Position numbers and translations under genes: made by a program. Below, piece after piece: positions 11,127 to 23,794 of a stretch of DNA of 64,000 nt. Source of the DNA: Ulva prolifera (Eukaryota; Chlorophyta; Ulvophyceae; Ulvales; Ulvaceae); NCBI GenBank assembly GCA_023078555.1, contig CM041200.1, positions 7,680,807 to 7,744,806 on the forward strand, in the 5' to 3' direction. The notes below the pieces were generated by a model. It ran no database searches. It saw only the letters and a list, made by a program, of their open reading frames with translations, and had not been told where the DNA came from. How positions within the stretch are numbered: position 1 is the stretch's first letter; the number at the start of each line of letters is the position of its first letter.

Positions 11127-14100
11127 GATGGCACTACGTGCCTAGCCCACCGGGCGGGGCGTAGGGGACGCGGGGGTGGCGGGGTGGCGGGGAGCGGGGT
11201 GCGCGCGGGGTGTCGGGACACCGATGACTGTGATTTGGTTGCCGTAGACGGGCTCGTCCACGGGGGCGGGGCTGCGGAGGTGGCATGTGGGGCCGAGGTG
11301 CTGAGGTGGTGGGAGCGTGGCACTGAGACAGCAGCAATGGCTGTTCTGTATGTTGTAGGTTGTGAATGTGTGTATGCTCCGAAGAGGGCTCATGGCCGAG
11401 GGTGTTGGTACGGGTGTGCATGCATATGCTTCGGAGTTTGAAGCTAGTGTGAGTGCATGTTTGTGGGTCCCTCGCAGCCAGAGGACAGTCTGGGAGTACC
11501 AGTGCAAGGTTCATTTGCATTTGCAGCAACATGTGCTGTGTTGCTCCATGTTGTGGTGCCCATTGAGTTCCTAGCAAAGGACAGAGGGTGTGGGCCAGAG
11601 TGTACAAGCTTCTGTTGCAATAACTTGTGTTCTTCTGTGATCAGATGACATGTGTCCATGTGTAGAGGATGCAGGCCTGAATGTGCATGCCTCAAGCACC
11701 GCAGTGCTGCTACTTGTGTGACATCGTGTTGCCTGTTGCTATTCCATCGTTCCTGCTTCTAGTGGTTTGCCTGCTTTGCCATCAGAAGGCCAGCGCCAAT
11801 TGTGCTACCCAGGCGACTGGCCAGATCTATGTCGTGACGGGCTGCAGCAAGCTGTGGTGATGAACAGACTGGAAGTGCTGTCACGGAGCGGCTCAGTGAA
11901 ACAGACGATTGTGGCCATCGGCAGCCAGCGCATGCTGTGCGATGCAGCAAAATTTGCAGTCGAGAGTTCACATGTCATGTGTCAAGAGCTTGTGCAGCTG
12001 TGTGCGCAGCGGTAGTGCATCTTCGCAACAGCGACGGTACATGCCGCTGGCATAGCAACGCAGCATGTCGCTTCTACAGCTACATGTCAGCAACAGAACG
12101 GTACATGTTTTGAGCGAACAATCGATGATGTGTTAACGTTGCATCCGGCGTGCTTGGTAGCGGGTACGCTGGGACAGCGACGTCATATGACGTCATATGC
12201 TGCTGTGCAAGCAGCCGAGCAGAGGAAACGGCAAATTCCAATGCGGTAAGATGAGCCTCGTTTCCTTGCTCCAGAGATCTCTGCGAGTGTATATCTCGGC
12301 GAGGCGGGGACAGCAAAGGAAAGCTGCCAGGCGTAGCGGGCAATGCAGAGCGGTTGCATCATTGACAGCTCTGGGTGGAGCATACAGTTGTGACAATATG
12401 ACGTAGAATACTTGATGCAGCATGGCGATACGATCGACAGGGGCGCACACAGCAAGAGTGTGATTTGTGACAGCATACCCGGACCATAAGTCCGAAGATA
12501 CACTAGCAGCATTGACAAATCTGGCGCTGTCATGGACTGTGGTGGTGGAGGGTGGTGGCGTGGTGGCGACTTCCAGAAAAGCTCGAATCGCAAGACAAAC
12601 AGGATACAGAGATGTGCAGAGTTATTGTTGTTGTTTTGCTTCTAGCCGGAGCTTCATCTGATACGTGTACGAGCCACAGCTGTATTTTCCCGGCACGGGT
12701 GTTGTGGCGTCACACGACGCATTGCCGTGACATGGAACCACGGACGCGGCGAGAGCAGCACGTGGGACATCGCGATGCATCGCGCGCTCAAACTTGGCTA
12801 TGCAACGCACCGCGCAATGCATGCACGAAAGTGGACCTTCACCAACGCCACCGCGGTGCACCCTCCACCACCACTGCGCCACCCTCCATCACCCCAGGCA
12901 ATTTCCTACAGTGCAGTCGTGGACAAATGGCCAGCCTTGACGACCGCGATCATTGAGTTTTAGCAGTATACGCCATTATCTTGAATTCGAAGTTGGTATC
13001 CCTTGGCATCGACTCGCTGTGCTGAAGGCGTTGGCTGTCCGCCAGGTTGACGCCGCTTCGCGTCAGCCCCCCGTCACGTTTGTTAAATGGCCAGCAACCA
13101 TGCATGATGCTTGCCGTGTTGTGGTGATTGCGGAGCACCAGCAAACGGCTGCAGGCATGTTACACGGCCTCGCCGAAGTCAAGCGTTGACCATGCAAGCA
13201 GAGTATGTGATACATGCCAAAGCTGTAGTGACGTTGATAGCTCTGTAGCTACAGGTTCCGCCGGAACATCGCGAACGTAATTGCTCCTTGCTATTGCGAC
13301 AGCATTTCGCGTGGGCATGCAAAGTTATATCAAAGCTTCACACTGCAGCTAATGATTGAATAGTCAAGTTGCTGTTGTTTGTCAGTTGTTTCCGCTACGG
13401 GCGCCAACGTGGGGCTGGCCGAGCGTGTAGTGGCAACTCGGCGCAACCAAACTGCCTTGAAGGCCGCTTCATGCACTGCACGCCGACTCATTCAGAGACA
13501 TCACCGATGTTTATGTCTTTGTTAACGTGCTCCGAGGCACATGCCGTGATCTACAACCGCGCGATGGCTGTGCAGCCGAATTCAGATGCAGGCCCGGATA
13601 CTCAGCTCGTCCACCAGGACGAATGGAACTACCAAAACTCGGGTACTGTTTTTTATAGCTGTTTTTCGTTGACTGCGATGTCCTCTTGCGACTCATGAGG
13701 CAGATGCAGTGGCTGTCTCCTCATGCTGCCACAACATGTCAACAGAGCCTTGTGCCACCTCTATCCTGATGTTGTGCGTTTATACCAGGCCTCTGATTAT
13801 ATATTACTTGTGTACTTTAGTGAATAACCCGTGGACAGTGTGATGTGTCAGCGCAGTCCGTTCAACACAAAGTCACTTGCACAGCACCACTGTCTTGCCA
13901 TGCAGCCTTGCTGCCTCGCTGTACAGCACCATGCCACTGCTGAGGGGCCTCATAGAGTCGTCAACGTACGTATGTGATCCCTTGGCAGTTCTGTCAAGAT
14001 ATTGTTCAGCATTGGCTATGTAGATGTGCTGCACTGGGATGTGTCAGGTGCACATGCCAGTGTCAAGACATGATGAATGCTAACACCACTCCTGTGGTGA

Positions 14101-15317
14101 GAGCAGTGCACTGCTGGGTGCAAACCAGACCTTGCATGTGCTTCACATTGCTGTGGCATGCCCCTTTCTGTCACACTTGGTGTGCAGTCACGTTGTGCGC
14201 CGTGTGCCTTAGCTGCATTCAGCTGGACAAGGCACGAGGCCTCGGGATAATCATGTTGCAATGATCAGCTCGGACTTCGCAAGAGCACATGCATATGTGA
14301 TGACGGCGTTCGTAAGATCGAGGACGCTCGTCGCGAAGGTGGCCAATGTGGTGGTGGAGGGTGGCAGCGAGGTGATCACAGCACAGCCTACCGGGACGCA
14401 ACTGCGCCTATTTCCCTGCTCACGCTGGAACTCGCGACGAAACTTGTACTGCATGAAGAACACATCAATAGCTATCGATACATCATTGTGTTGCGGCAAT
14501 CGGGGCTGTGTGCGATGAGTTCGTTCTGACCCATGTCCTGTTGGCGGACCGAACGGCGGAGGGTGTGAGGAGGGTGGAAACTAGTTGACTACCGCGCGGG
14601 AAGGTGGTACACCCACACCACCACCGATCACCCGGCCACCATGGTGCACCACCCACCACCACCACAGTTCACGACAACACCAGATGTGTCAATGCTGCTA
14701 GTGAGCTGCTATCGATGGCTACCTTCATCGGGGCCAGACCAGGGCAGGCGGTCGCAGAATTTACAGCTGGTTGAGCAGATATCAATCCTCTGCTGTGCGC
14801 GGTGGGATTCGCACGCAGCAGGCATTCAGCACGGCTCACAGCGCGCACAGAGCGTCGTCGACTACAGAAACAGAGGATGCAGCCACGCATGTAGCGGGAG
14901 CGCCGTTTGTGAACTGCAGAATCTCGGAAGCTACATGTGCAGCTGTAAAGTTTGTCTGATCGGCGAAAGCAACCGTCCGTGACAAGGCTGCTCGGCAGCC
15001 GGTACACCGGGACATGCACGGGCTGCGGCGCTGTCCTGCTGGGACGGCATGCTGAAGCAAGCAGCAAAACTAATTGTATACCTCTTTCCGGCTGTGTCGC
15101 CGCACGTCCGCACGCTACAGGTGTCGCTCGGATCTGCGAAGGTCGGTGCCGGGACCATGCCGGAACGATTGATCGAACATTCCGGAACAGCTGACCATGT
15201 ACGCGGTCGAAGCGGCGCCAGGGGGCGATCGCTTCACTAAAAACGCGTGGAATCGGTGGCGAGGGGGGCGATCCGACACGTGGGGAGGGGCGCGAGCCTC
15301 TAAGGCCCGGTGGGCAA
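11127..15317. mobile_element. R-family unit 1, carrying a CACTA-like insertion
   Basis: Starts GATGGCACTACGTGCCTAGC and ends CTCTAAGGCCCGGTGGGCAA. Without the insertion at 12,500-14,713 it is about 2 kb, closely matching units 2 and 4 over most of its length. An 82-codon open frame (11,767-12,015) recurs in unit 2, but it is not maintained in unit 4 and carries no known motif, so I do not call it a gene. Confidence 0.75.
12500..14713. mobile_element. Non-autonomous CACTA-type element (2.2 kb) inside R unit 1
   Basis: The left end CACTAGCAGCATTGACA recurs inverted at the right (14,703 reading leftward). Imperfect matching, including a GTGGTGG-rich stretch, extends over about 65 bp. Units 2 and 4 lack the whole segment and preserve the empty site CCGAAGATGGCTACC. 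Comparison with them gives a GAT duplication, with one extra base on the left and ten on the right outside the CACTAG ends. No transposase motif is present in the 2.2 kb, so it is non-autonomous. The ends differ from those of the large CACTA element at 26,456 after the first five bases, so it is a separate family. Confidence 0.82.
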
Positions 15318-15318
15318 C

Positions 15319-18300
15319 GATGGCACTACGTGCCTAGCCCACCGGGCGGGGTGCGCGCTGGGATTCGGGATTCGATATATGGGATGTAAAAGCTGTAGCC
15401 TCAACAGGCCCGTCCACGGGGGCGGGGGGCTGCGGAGGTGGCATGTGGGGCCGAGGTGCTGAGGTGGTGGGAGCAGGGCACTTAGGTAGCAGCAACAGCT
15501 GTTCTGTATGTTTTAGGTAGTTGTGCACGTGTGTATGCTCCGAAGAGGGCAGATGGCTGCAGGTGTTGTGGTGGGTGTGCATGCTTCGGATTTTGAAACT
15601 AGCGTGAGTGCATGTTTGTTGGTCCCTCACAACGGGGGGGATGGTCCAGCTCCGGGTCCAAAAGTTTAAGCTTCATTTGCAGCAACTTGTGCTGTGTTGC
15701 TCTATGTTGTGGTGCCCATTGAGTTCCCAGCAAAGGACAGAGGGTGTGGGCCAGAGTGTGCAAGCTTCTGTTGCGATAACTTGTGTTCTTCTGTGATCAG
15801 ATGACATCTGTCCATGTGCAGAGAATGCAGGCCTGAATGTGCATGCCTCAAGCACCGCAGTGCTGCTACTTGTGTGACATCGTGTTGCCTGTTGCTATTC
15901 CATCGTTCCTGCTTCGAGTGGTTTGCCTGCTTTGCCATCAGAAGGCCAGCGCCAATTGTGCTACCCAGGCGACTGGCCAGATCTATGTCGTGACGGGCTG
16001 CAGCAAGCTGTGGTGATGAACAGACTGGAAGTGCTGTCACGGAGCGGCTCAGTGAAACAGACGATTGTGGCCATCGGCAGCCAGCGCATGCTGTGCGATG
16101 CAGCAAAATTTGCAGTCCAGAGTTCTCTTGTCATGTGTCAAGAGCTTGTGCAGCTGTGTGCGCAGCGGTAGTGCATCTTCGCAACAGCGGCGGTACATGC
16201 CGCTGGCATAGCAACGCAGCATGTCGCTTCTCCAGCTACATGTCAGCAACAGAACGGTACATGTTTTGAGCGAACAATCGATGATGTGTTAACGTTGCAT
16301 CCGGCGTGCTTGGTAGCGGGTACGCTGGGACAGCGACGTCATGCTGCTGTGCAAGCAGCCGAGCAGAGGAAACGGCACATTCCAATGCGGTAAGATGAGC
16401 CTCGTTTCCTTGCTCCAGAAATCTCCGGAGTGTATATCTCGGCGAGGCGGTGCACAGCAAAGGAAAGCTGCCAGGCGTCGGGGGCAATGCAGAGCGGTTG
16501 CATCATTGACAGCTCTGGGTGGAGCATACAGTTGTGACAATATGACGTAAAATACTTGATGCAGCATGGCGATACGATCGACAGGGCTGCACACAGCAAG
16601 AGTGTGATTTGTGACAGCATACCCGGACCATCAGTCCGAAGATGGCTACCTTCATCGGGGCCAGACCAGGGCAGGCGGTCGCAGAATTTACAGCTGCTTG
16701 AGCAGATATCAATCCTCTGCAAGCTGTGCGCGGTGGGATTCGTACACAGCAGGCATTCAGCACGGCTCACAGCGCGCACAGAGCGTCGTCGACTATAGAA
16801 ACGGTCGTGTATACGGTGACCACTGTCCTGTGACGCAGGCGTGTGCATGTCAAAGCAGTGGTAGTATCACGCGCCGGCTGATGACCTGCGCCAGCTGGGC
16901 ATGACGTCGACCGCACGGGTGCGCAGTCACCTCCACAACGTGCAACTGCGCAGCCTAGGAGCTCAAACAAACACACAATTGCGCCCTGTTGCACCACAAG
17001 ACTTGCGCAATTAATTGTCTCAGTGGCTGCGCTGTGCTTTGCGCGAAATGCTTGCGACGCTGCCGGCGCCCAGCGAGGGCTGGCAAGCTCAAGACAACGC
17101 TGCTTGCGCCAGAGACTTGCCTCCGCGAGCTGTGATGGCTGGGTCACTCCTGGGCGGCAGTCAAACGGCCAAGCAAAGTGTTCGTGTGCTTTCAGCGTGC
17201 TTTCTTGTGCGCACTGTAGTCTCGTCGTTCTTTTTAGTGAATAGTTGCAATGCTATGTTGTTGATTTGTCTCAGTTGCAAGTGCCTCAGCGCATGGCAAT
17301 CAGCGAGCACCACACGCCAAAGTCACGGGAGCAGTAATGCTTTATACTGTCCTACGAGAATGCTTGTGTCAAGGACGAGTAATGTTGCCACGTATGGCTG
17401 CACGGAGCATAACTCACAGTTGCCTTGCGATGCAAACTGCTGCAGTTACTGTACGGCGAAGTGACAAGTAAAGCACAAATAGCCGGCCTCCACTTTATGT
17501 GTCGGGTGATGCTGCTGCAAGCTTTTGGAAAGCCCAACATAGCTAGTCGCAGCTGCGGAGTTATTGCCATGTGCACCCAGCAGTTTATTGACCGGCGAGA
17601 CAGCGCCAAAGAACCATCAACAAACATTCATAAAGAGGCGCCTGCAGTGGATATGTGTTGCGACAGACACACACCCTTGCGGACGAGGCAGTACATGCAA
17701 CTGCAACATCACAGGAACGGAGTAGTGCCTTGGCTAAAACAGCAACTATATAGGCTCAACAACAATCCGATCAGTTTGTAGGATGGCATCTCCTTTGCAA
17801 GCGGATTGTTTCCGGCTGAGAGGCCTGCCGTGTATTCTCAGTAACATCGGCGTGCCGCTGCGCAGGAGGGTTCATGTCACACAGCACTGATCAATATCTG
17901 AGATAAACATCGATATCATATACCGTGCGTAAACGGACGCTCTAGGCTTTGTACAGCGTACCGCCACAAGTACCAGCGCCACCGCGGTGCAGAGGCGAAG
18001 CGTGGCGGAGGGACCACGGACATGTCATGCCAGGTTCACACCGCACGAGGTATGACGGCAGCCGCCACGGGACAGTGGTCACGGTACACAGGACCATAGA
18101 AACAGAGGATGCACCCACGCATGTAGCGGGAGCGCCGTTTGTGAACTGCAGAATCTCGGAAGCTACATGTGCAGCTGTAAAGTTTGTCTGATCGGTGAAA
18201 ACAACCGTCCGTGACAAGTCTGCTCGGCAGCCGGTACGCCGGGACATGCACAGGCTGCAGCGCTGTCCTGCTGGGACGGCATGCTGAAGCATGCAGCAAA

Positions 18301-18549
18301 ACTGAATGTATACCTCTTTCCGGCTCTGTCGTCGCACGTCCGCACGCTACAGGTGTCGCTCGGATCTGCGAAGGTCGGTGCCGGGACCATGCCGGAACAA
18401 TTGATCGAACATTCCGGAACAGCTGACCATGTACGCGGTCGACGCGGCGCCAGGGGGCGATCGCTTCACTAAAAACGCGTGGAATCGGTGGCGAGGGGGG
18501 CGATCCGACACGTGGGGAGGGGGCGGAGCCTCGAAGGCCCGGTGGGCAA
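15319..18549. mobile_element. R-family unit 2, carrying an 8-bp-TSD insertion
   Basis: Adjoins unit 1 directly: the closing GCCCGGTGGGCAA of unit 1 is followed one base later by the opening GATGGCACTACGTGCCTAGC of unit 2. Minus the insertion at 16,803-18,095 it is about 1.9 kb and nearly collinear with units 1 and 4. Confidence 0.75.
16803..18095. mobile_element. Non-autonomous DNA transposon with 8-bp duplication
   Basis: A 1293-bp segment is flanked by perfect 8-bp repeats ATAGAAAC (16,795-16,802 and 18,096-18,103). Its ends are inverted repeats of the form GGTCSTGTRTACSGTGACC, continuing into CACTGTCC. Units 1 and 4 have the corresponding uninterrupted site. An 8-bp duplication is typical of hAT, P or Merlin elements; the GG-starting ends lean toward Merlin, but there is no transposase to decide it. 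No protein domain was recognised inside. Confidence 0.85.
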
Positions 18550-18570
18550 CCGATAACGGCCACAGCCCGT

Positions 18571-18853
18571 CGCACTCAGATGCATAGGACATGCATCGAA
18601 TATGCACGGTAATTCTGGCTTTTCCGGGCGAAGCGGCGAAGCCATACGAACTGTTCGCCTCGCCGCAGGTCTGCAGAAGGTACACCGCCGAGGGACGGTG
18701 CGGGGACGGTGCCGGTACGGGCAGGCACGCGGCGGACGCGGCGCTGGTACAGGTACAGGTATAGCAGGCGCGTGGGGCGCGTGGGGGGGTGTGGCGAGGG
18801 GTGCGACCGGCCCGCGCGCGCTGGTACAGGCAGCTCTAAGGCCCGGTGGGCAA
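18571..18853. repeat. GC-rich tail module of the R cluster, copy 1
   Basis: From CGCACTCAGATGCATAGG to GCTCTAAGGCCCGGTGGGCA. A related module precedes unit 4 at 21,151-21,412, sharing the TCTGGCTTTTCCGGGCGAAG-type stretch and the GGGACGGTGC-type repeats. Confidence 0.7.
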
Positions 18854-18854
18854 T

Positions 18855-21412
18855 GATGGCACTTCGTGCTAGCCCACCGGGCATGGCTGGAGGTGCGAGG
18901 CGTGGCCGGGTGCGGGGGCACGCGGGATGGCGGGGTGGCGTTGGTGTCGGGGATCCAAATGCGGTTGAGTTGCCGGGGACGCAGAGGCGATTCGGCTCTG
19001 AGGGCTGCGGAAGTGGCATGCGGCCCGAGGTGCCAGAGTTGTGGGCGGCACTGAAGCAGTAGCGACACCAATGTTTCGTATTGCAGTAGTTGTGTTCCTA
19101 AGTCTGCTAAAACATTGCGGAGAGCCGAGGGCGTCGGCATGGACATGCATGATGCAGACACTGCAAGTAGTGGTGTGTCCACTTGAAGAGCGTTGAGAAT
19201 GCAGGCCTGAACATGCATGCCTCCGGACCTGCAGCGCAAACACGGGTTTGCTATTGTGTTGCTATTGTTGTGACACGCTATGCCATGGTGCCCCGCTGTG
19301 CCAAGTTTGCCTGCGCTGCAATCAAAAGGCCAACAGTGGTGTTGTTGAGAAGGTGATTGGTCAAAGTTCTGTTGCGAGAGGCTGCAACAAGAGGTGGTTA
19401 TAAACAGAGTGTATGTGATGTATGGGAGCACCTGAGAGAATGCAAACACAGTGCAGTGCAGCTCATCTCCACCTAGATCTGCAGCAACACTTGGCAAATG
19501 ATGACCGTGACGATGATCTGCATCTGACATGCTCTGGAGGAGGTGTGATGGGACAGCGACGTGATGGTGCACAATCTTTGTCGACAGCACGCTGCAGCCC
19601 GCAACGCAATGATAAAGACCTCTGTTTCATTGACCAGGTTTACTGAGCAAGATAGCACAGCGAACCAGCGATTGCTCTGGTGTGTGATGCGCGTGCAGCG
19701 GCGCAGCAAAGACCGCAAATGCCTCTGAAATAAGAGAGCAGCAGCACAGCATTCCTACACAAACTGTGTAATGAATGGAAGCTGCGAATGTGTGAGAAGC
19801 AAAGCGGCAGCGAACGGTCTGGTGGCGTACGCGATACAGAGCGCCCCGCTGCAAGGAATAGCATCACAACAACCTTCACTCCGACATTAGTAATGAATAG
19901 TAGCAGCGAGTCAGTGAGAAAGAAAGCAGCAGCAAACATGATGGCGTCGTACACGGTACGAGCGGTTGCAGCATCAGCAACTCAGCGCAAAAATATACGC
20001 AGCTGTAGCAAATAAATGCCAGACATGCAGTACAGCATTGCTAAAAAAAATCGAAAAGCCAGGACACAATACATGTGAGGCCTATGACAGCACTCGCATA
20101 GCAACAGCTCGCGGAGCAGCATCGTCGACGTATCACAAAGCAAGCCTGCATTTGCGACTGTGTGTTTGAAGAGGTAACTAAAACACCTGTTCTGCGATGC
20201 GGCAGGGCTCGCACGGTGAGGCTGTCACCCATCGGGCACGCAGCACGGCGCTCTGTAAAGCCGCCCGGAGCATCGGCGAACTACACGAGCTGCAGCCATA
20301 AAGATGACGAAAATTCGCACTCTCGTGCGCCCATGTTGGCTGCAACGAGTGAAGCATGGGTGCTGCGGTCTGAGCAATTCACGAAGACTCAGCAGGTCGC
20401 GTCGGCGACAAATACCAACAGAGATCAGAGCAATGGCATACAGAAAAGGATCAAATGTTTAAGTTGGAACCTTGGAAATAGGCTGCGGGGCAATACGCAC
20501 ATGTAGGCCAGCGAACGACATGCACATCACGCACCTGGAACATCAGCGATCTGAGCTACACATTTTGCAATCACTGGGACGTTTGATTGCAATTCAGATG
20601 CATGACAGGTGCATCGTGAGGGTCGCAGAGCAAGCGAGACGTCGTCGATGCAGTCTGCGCCGGTCTGCCATCATGTGCGGATCGTCAGATCGAGCCGAGG
20701 ACAGACTACGTATACGTTGATTTACATAGCAGAAGATTACAGAGCCTTACAAAGCAATGCGGCGGGCTATAAGCACGGGCGGGCTGGACAATGACGGGCA
20801 CACAGCACGGAGCACAGAGAGAAGCAATATAGGCGTACACAGCGATTCGCCTTGTTACAGCATCCCAGATGAGCCATACACGGGCGGTTTTCCCATTGGA
20901 ATCAACTGCCATCAACAGCACGTAGCCTTTGCGATGGTGGGCCCGATGACAGAGCGTACAGAGCGCTGCGAACTCTGACGAAACGAGCTGCAGGATCGCT
21001 TGCAGCGGCTCCACAACTGAAAATGATAAATACTGGTCATATATGCTTATGTCACACACAATGAGGGCTACACTGACACCGACGCCGTTCCAGCGTCGCC
21101 TGCAACGTACGCAGCATCTGCCGCGGATGGCGACGACAGCTGCAGCCCTCGCACTCAGAAGCAGAGAAGATGCACAGAAGATGCAGTGAATATGCAAGGT
21201 AAATCTGGCTCTGCCGGGCGAAGCGGCGTGGCTATACGAAGCGTCCGCCTCGCCGAAGCAGCCGGTATAGAGGTGGGACGATGCAAGGACGGTGCAGGGA
21301 CGGCGGTGGGACGCGGCGGACGCGGTCTGGCGGGTTTCCATACATAGGAAGCGCGTGGGGCGCGGGCGCTCGGTGTCTACGGGTGCGGATGGGTGGCCAG
21401 GGGGGCGAAAAA
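18855..21412. mobile_element. R-family unit 3, divergent
   Basis: Opens with GATGGCACTTCGTGCTAGCC and keeps the family's head and first third. The central part (about 19.4-21.1 kb) is only weakly or not related to the other units, and the final 260 bp repeat the tail module of 18,571-18,853. It is the oldest or most rearranged unit. No gene recognised. Confidence 0.6.
21151..21412. repeat. GC-rich tail module of the R cluster, copy 2
   Basis: Related to 18,571-18,853 as described there. It ends where unit 4 begins, but without the GCCCGGTGGGCAA terminus. Confidence 0.65.
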
Positions 21413-23373
21413 GATGGCACTACGTGCCTAGCCCACCGGGCGGGGCGTAGGGGACGCGGGGTGGCGAGGTGGTGGGGTGCGGGGTGCGCGTGGGGTGTCC
21501 CGGGACACCGATGACTGTAATGTGGTTGCCGTAGAGGGGCCCGTCCCCGGGGGGTGGGGCTGCGGAGGTGGCATGTGGGGCCGAGGTGCAGAGGTGGTGG
21601 GAGCGTGGCACTGAGACAGCAGCAATGGCTGTAAGTTGTAGGTAGTTGTGAATGTGTGTATGCTCTGAAGAGGGCACATAGCCGAGGGTGTTGGTACGGG
21701 TGTGCATGCTTTGCAGTTTGAAGGTAGTGTGAGCGCATATTTGTGGGTCCCTCGCAGTGCGAGGATAGTCTGCAAGCTTCATTTGCATTTGTAGCAGCTT
21801 GTGCTGTGTTGCTCCATGTTGTGGTGCCCATTGAGTTCCTAGCAAAGGACAGAGGTTGTAGGCCAGAGTGTGCAAGCTTCTGTTGCAAAAACTTGTGTTC
21901 TTCTGTGATCAGTTGACATGTGTCCATGTGCAGAGAATGCAGGCCTGGATGTGCATGCCTCAAGCACGGCAGTGCTGCTGCTTGTGTGACATTGTGTTGT
22001 CTGTTGCTATTCCATCGTTCCCTGCTTCGAGTGGTCTGCCTGCTTTGCCATCAGAAGGCCAGCGCCAACTGTGCTACCAAGGCGACTGGCCAGATCTATG
22101 TCGTGAGGGGCTGCAGCAGGCTGTGGTGATGAACAGACTGTAAGTGCTGTCACGGAGCGGCTCAGTGAAACAGAGGATTGTGGCCATCGGCAGCCAGCGC
22201 ATGCTGTGCGATGCAGCAACATTTGCAGTCGAGAGCATACTTGTCATGTGTCGAGAGCTTGTGCATCTGTGTGCGCAGCGGTAGTGCATCTTCGCAACAG
22301 CGACGGTACATGCCGCTGGAATAGCAACGCAGTATGTCACTTCTCCAGCTATATGTCAGCAACAGAACGGTACATATTTCGAGCGAACAATCGATGATGT
22401 GTTAACGTTGCATCTGGCGTGCTTGGTAGCTGGTACGCTGGGACAGCGACGTCATGCTGCTGTGCAAGCAGCCGAGCACAGCAAACGCCATATTCCAATG
22501 CGGTGACATGAGCCTCGTTGCCTTTCTTCAGACATCTGTGCGAGTGTATAGACGGCGAAGCGGTGCACAGCAAAGGAGGGCAGCCAGGCGTCGCGGGCAC
22601 TACAGAGCTGTTGCATCATTGACAGCTCTGCGTGGAACATACTGTTGTGACACTATACTCGATGCAGTATGGCCATACGATCGACAGGGCCGCAAACAGC
22701 AAGAGTGTGATTTGTGACAGCATACCCGGACCATCACTCCGAAGATGGCTACCAATCAAACTTCATCGGAGCCGGACCAGGGCAGGCCGTCGAAGCATTT
22801 ACAGCTGCTTGAGAAGATATCAATGCACTGCAAGCTGTGCGCGGTGGGATTCGCACACAGCAGGCATTCAGCACGTCTCACAGCGCGCACAGAGCATCTT
22901 CGACTACAGAAACAGAGGATGCAGCCAGCGAAATGATCAACGCATGCTGCGGGAGCGCCGTTTGTGTACTATAGAGTCTCCGCAGCTGCATGTGCAGCTG
23001 CCAAGTTTGTCTGATCGGTGAAAGCAACCGTCCGTGCCAAGTCTGCTCGGCAGCCGGTACGCCGGGACATGAACGAGCTGCAGCGCTGGCCTGCTGGGAC
23101 GGCATTTGTGAAGCATGCTGCAAAATTAATTGTATACCTCTTTCCGGCTGTGTCGCCGCACGTCCGCACGCTACAGGTGTCGCTCGGATCTGCGAAGGTC
23201 GGTGCCGGGACCATGCCGGAACGATTGATCGAACGTTCCGGAACAGTTGACCATGTACGCGGTCGACGCGGCGCCAGGGGGCGATCGCTACACTAAAAAC
23301 GCGTGGAATCGGTGGCGAGGGGTGCGATCCGACACGTCGGGAGGGGGGCGAGCCTCTAAGGCCCGGTGGGCAA
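21413..23373. mobile_element. R-family unit 4, uninterrupted
   Basis: About 1.96 kb from GATGGCACTACGTGCCTAGC to CTCTAAGGCCCGGTGGGCAA. It lacks both of the insertions found in units 1 and 2, so it serves as the reference empty-site copy. Confidence 0.75.
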
Positions 23374-23559
23374 CGGGCAGGCCGTGGCACGCGGTCGACG
23401 CGGGCTCTGGGCCGGTCCCATACAGTGGAAGCGCGTGGGGCGCGTGGGGATCGGTGGCCAGCGGGGCGAAGCTCCGCGGCCTCCGGGACGCCAGGCTCTA
23501 AGCCCGGTGGGCAATGACACGTGGGGAGGGGGAGGCAGCTCTAAGCCCGGTGGGCAACT
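23374..23559. repeat. Terminal GC-rich modules of the R cluster
   Basis: Two further short modules, each closing with GCTCTAAGCCCGGTGGGCAA. They are the inverted counterpart of the left border at 10,879-10,992. Confidence 0.65.
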
Positions 23560-23561
23560 AT

Positions 23562-23780
23562 ATACAGAGGTAAGCAGAGCTACTCTTATTGTTTTGCCGC
23601 TAACCGGACCTTCTTCTGATTTGTGTACGAGCCACAGATGTATTTCCCCGACCCGGGTGTTGTAGCGTCACACAACGCATTGTCATGACATGGAACCACG
23701 GACGCGGCGATTGCGTCATGTGAGAGATCTCACGCCCAAACTTGGCTGTGCCACGCACTGCGCTATGCATGCTCTGGAGT
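23562..23780. repeat. Segment shared with the interior of the small CACTA element
   Basis: About 200 bp here match 12,605-12,835 inside the 12,500-14,713 insertion in the same orientation. The shared landmarks include GTGTACGAGCCACAG and ACATGGAACCACGGACGCGG. It lies between the R cluster and the Kangaroo terminus. Origin unknown: it may be a captured genomic piece or a fragment of another repeat. Confidence 0.7.
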
Positions 23781-23794
23781 CAAGGCCATCGTCC

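Larger units (their letters stand above)
10879..23559. repeat. Cluster of long GC-ended repeat units (R family)
   Basis: Four long related units lie head to tail in this interval. Each begins with the small inverted motif GGCACTACGTGCC followed by TAGCCCACCGGGC; three of the four run to an end of the form GCCCGGTGGGCAA. The outer left border at 10,879 carries the inverted form TTGCCCGCCGGGCTTAGAGC of the outer right border GCTCTAAGCCCGGTGGGCAA. No long protein frame is conserved between units, so the family looks non-coding or non-autonomous. I cannot assign it to a named superfamily. Confidence 0.75.

Noticed and set aside
11767-12015. 82-codon frame shared by R units 1 and 2
   Set aside because: Conserved only because the DNA is duplicated; it is not kept in unit 4 and shows no motif.
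10879-23559. Single composite transposon spanning the whole R cluster
   Set aside because: The inverted outer borders are suggestive, but no flanking target duplication could be found and each internal unit has its own head motif.
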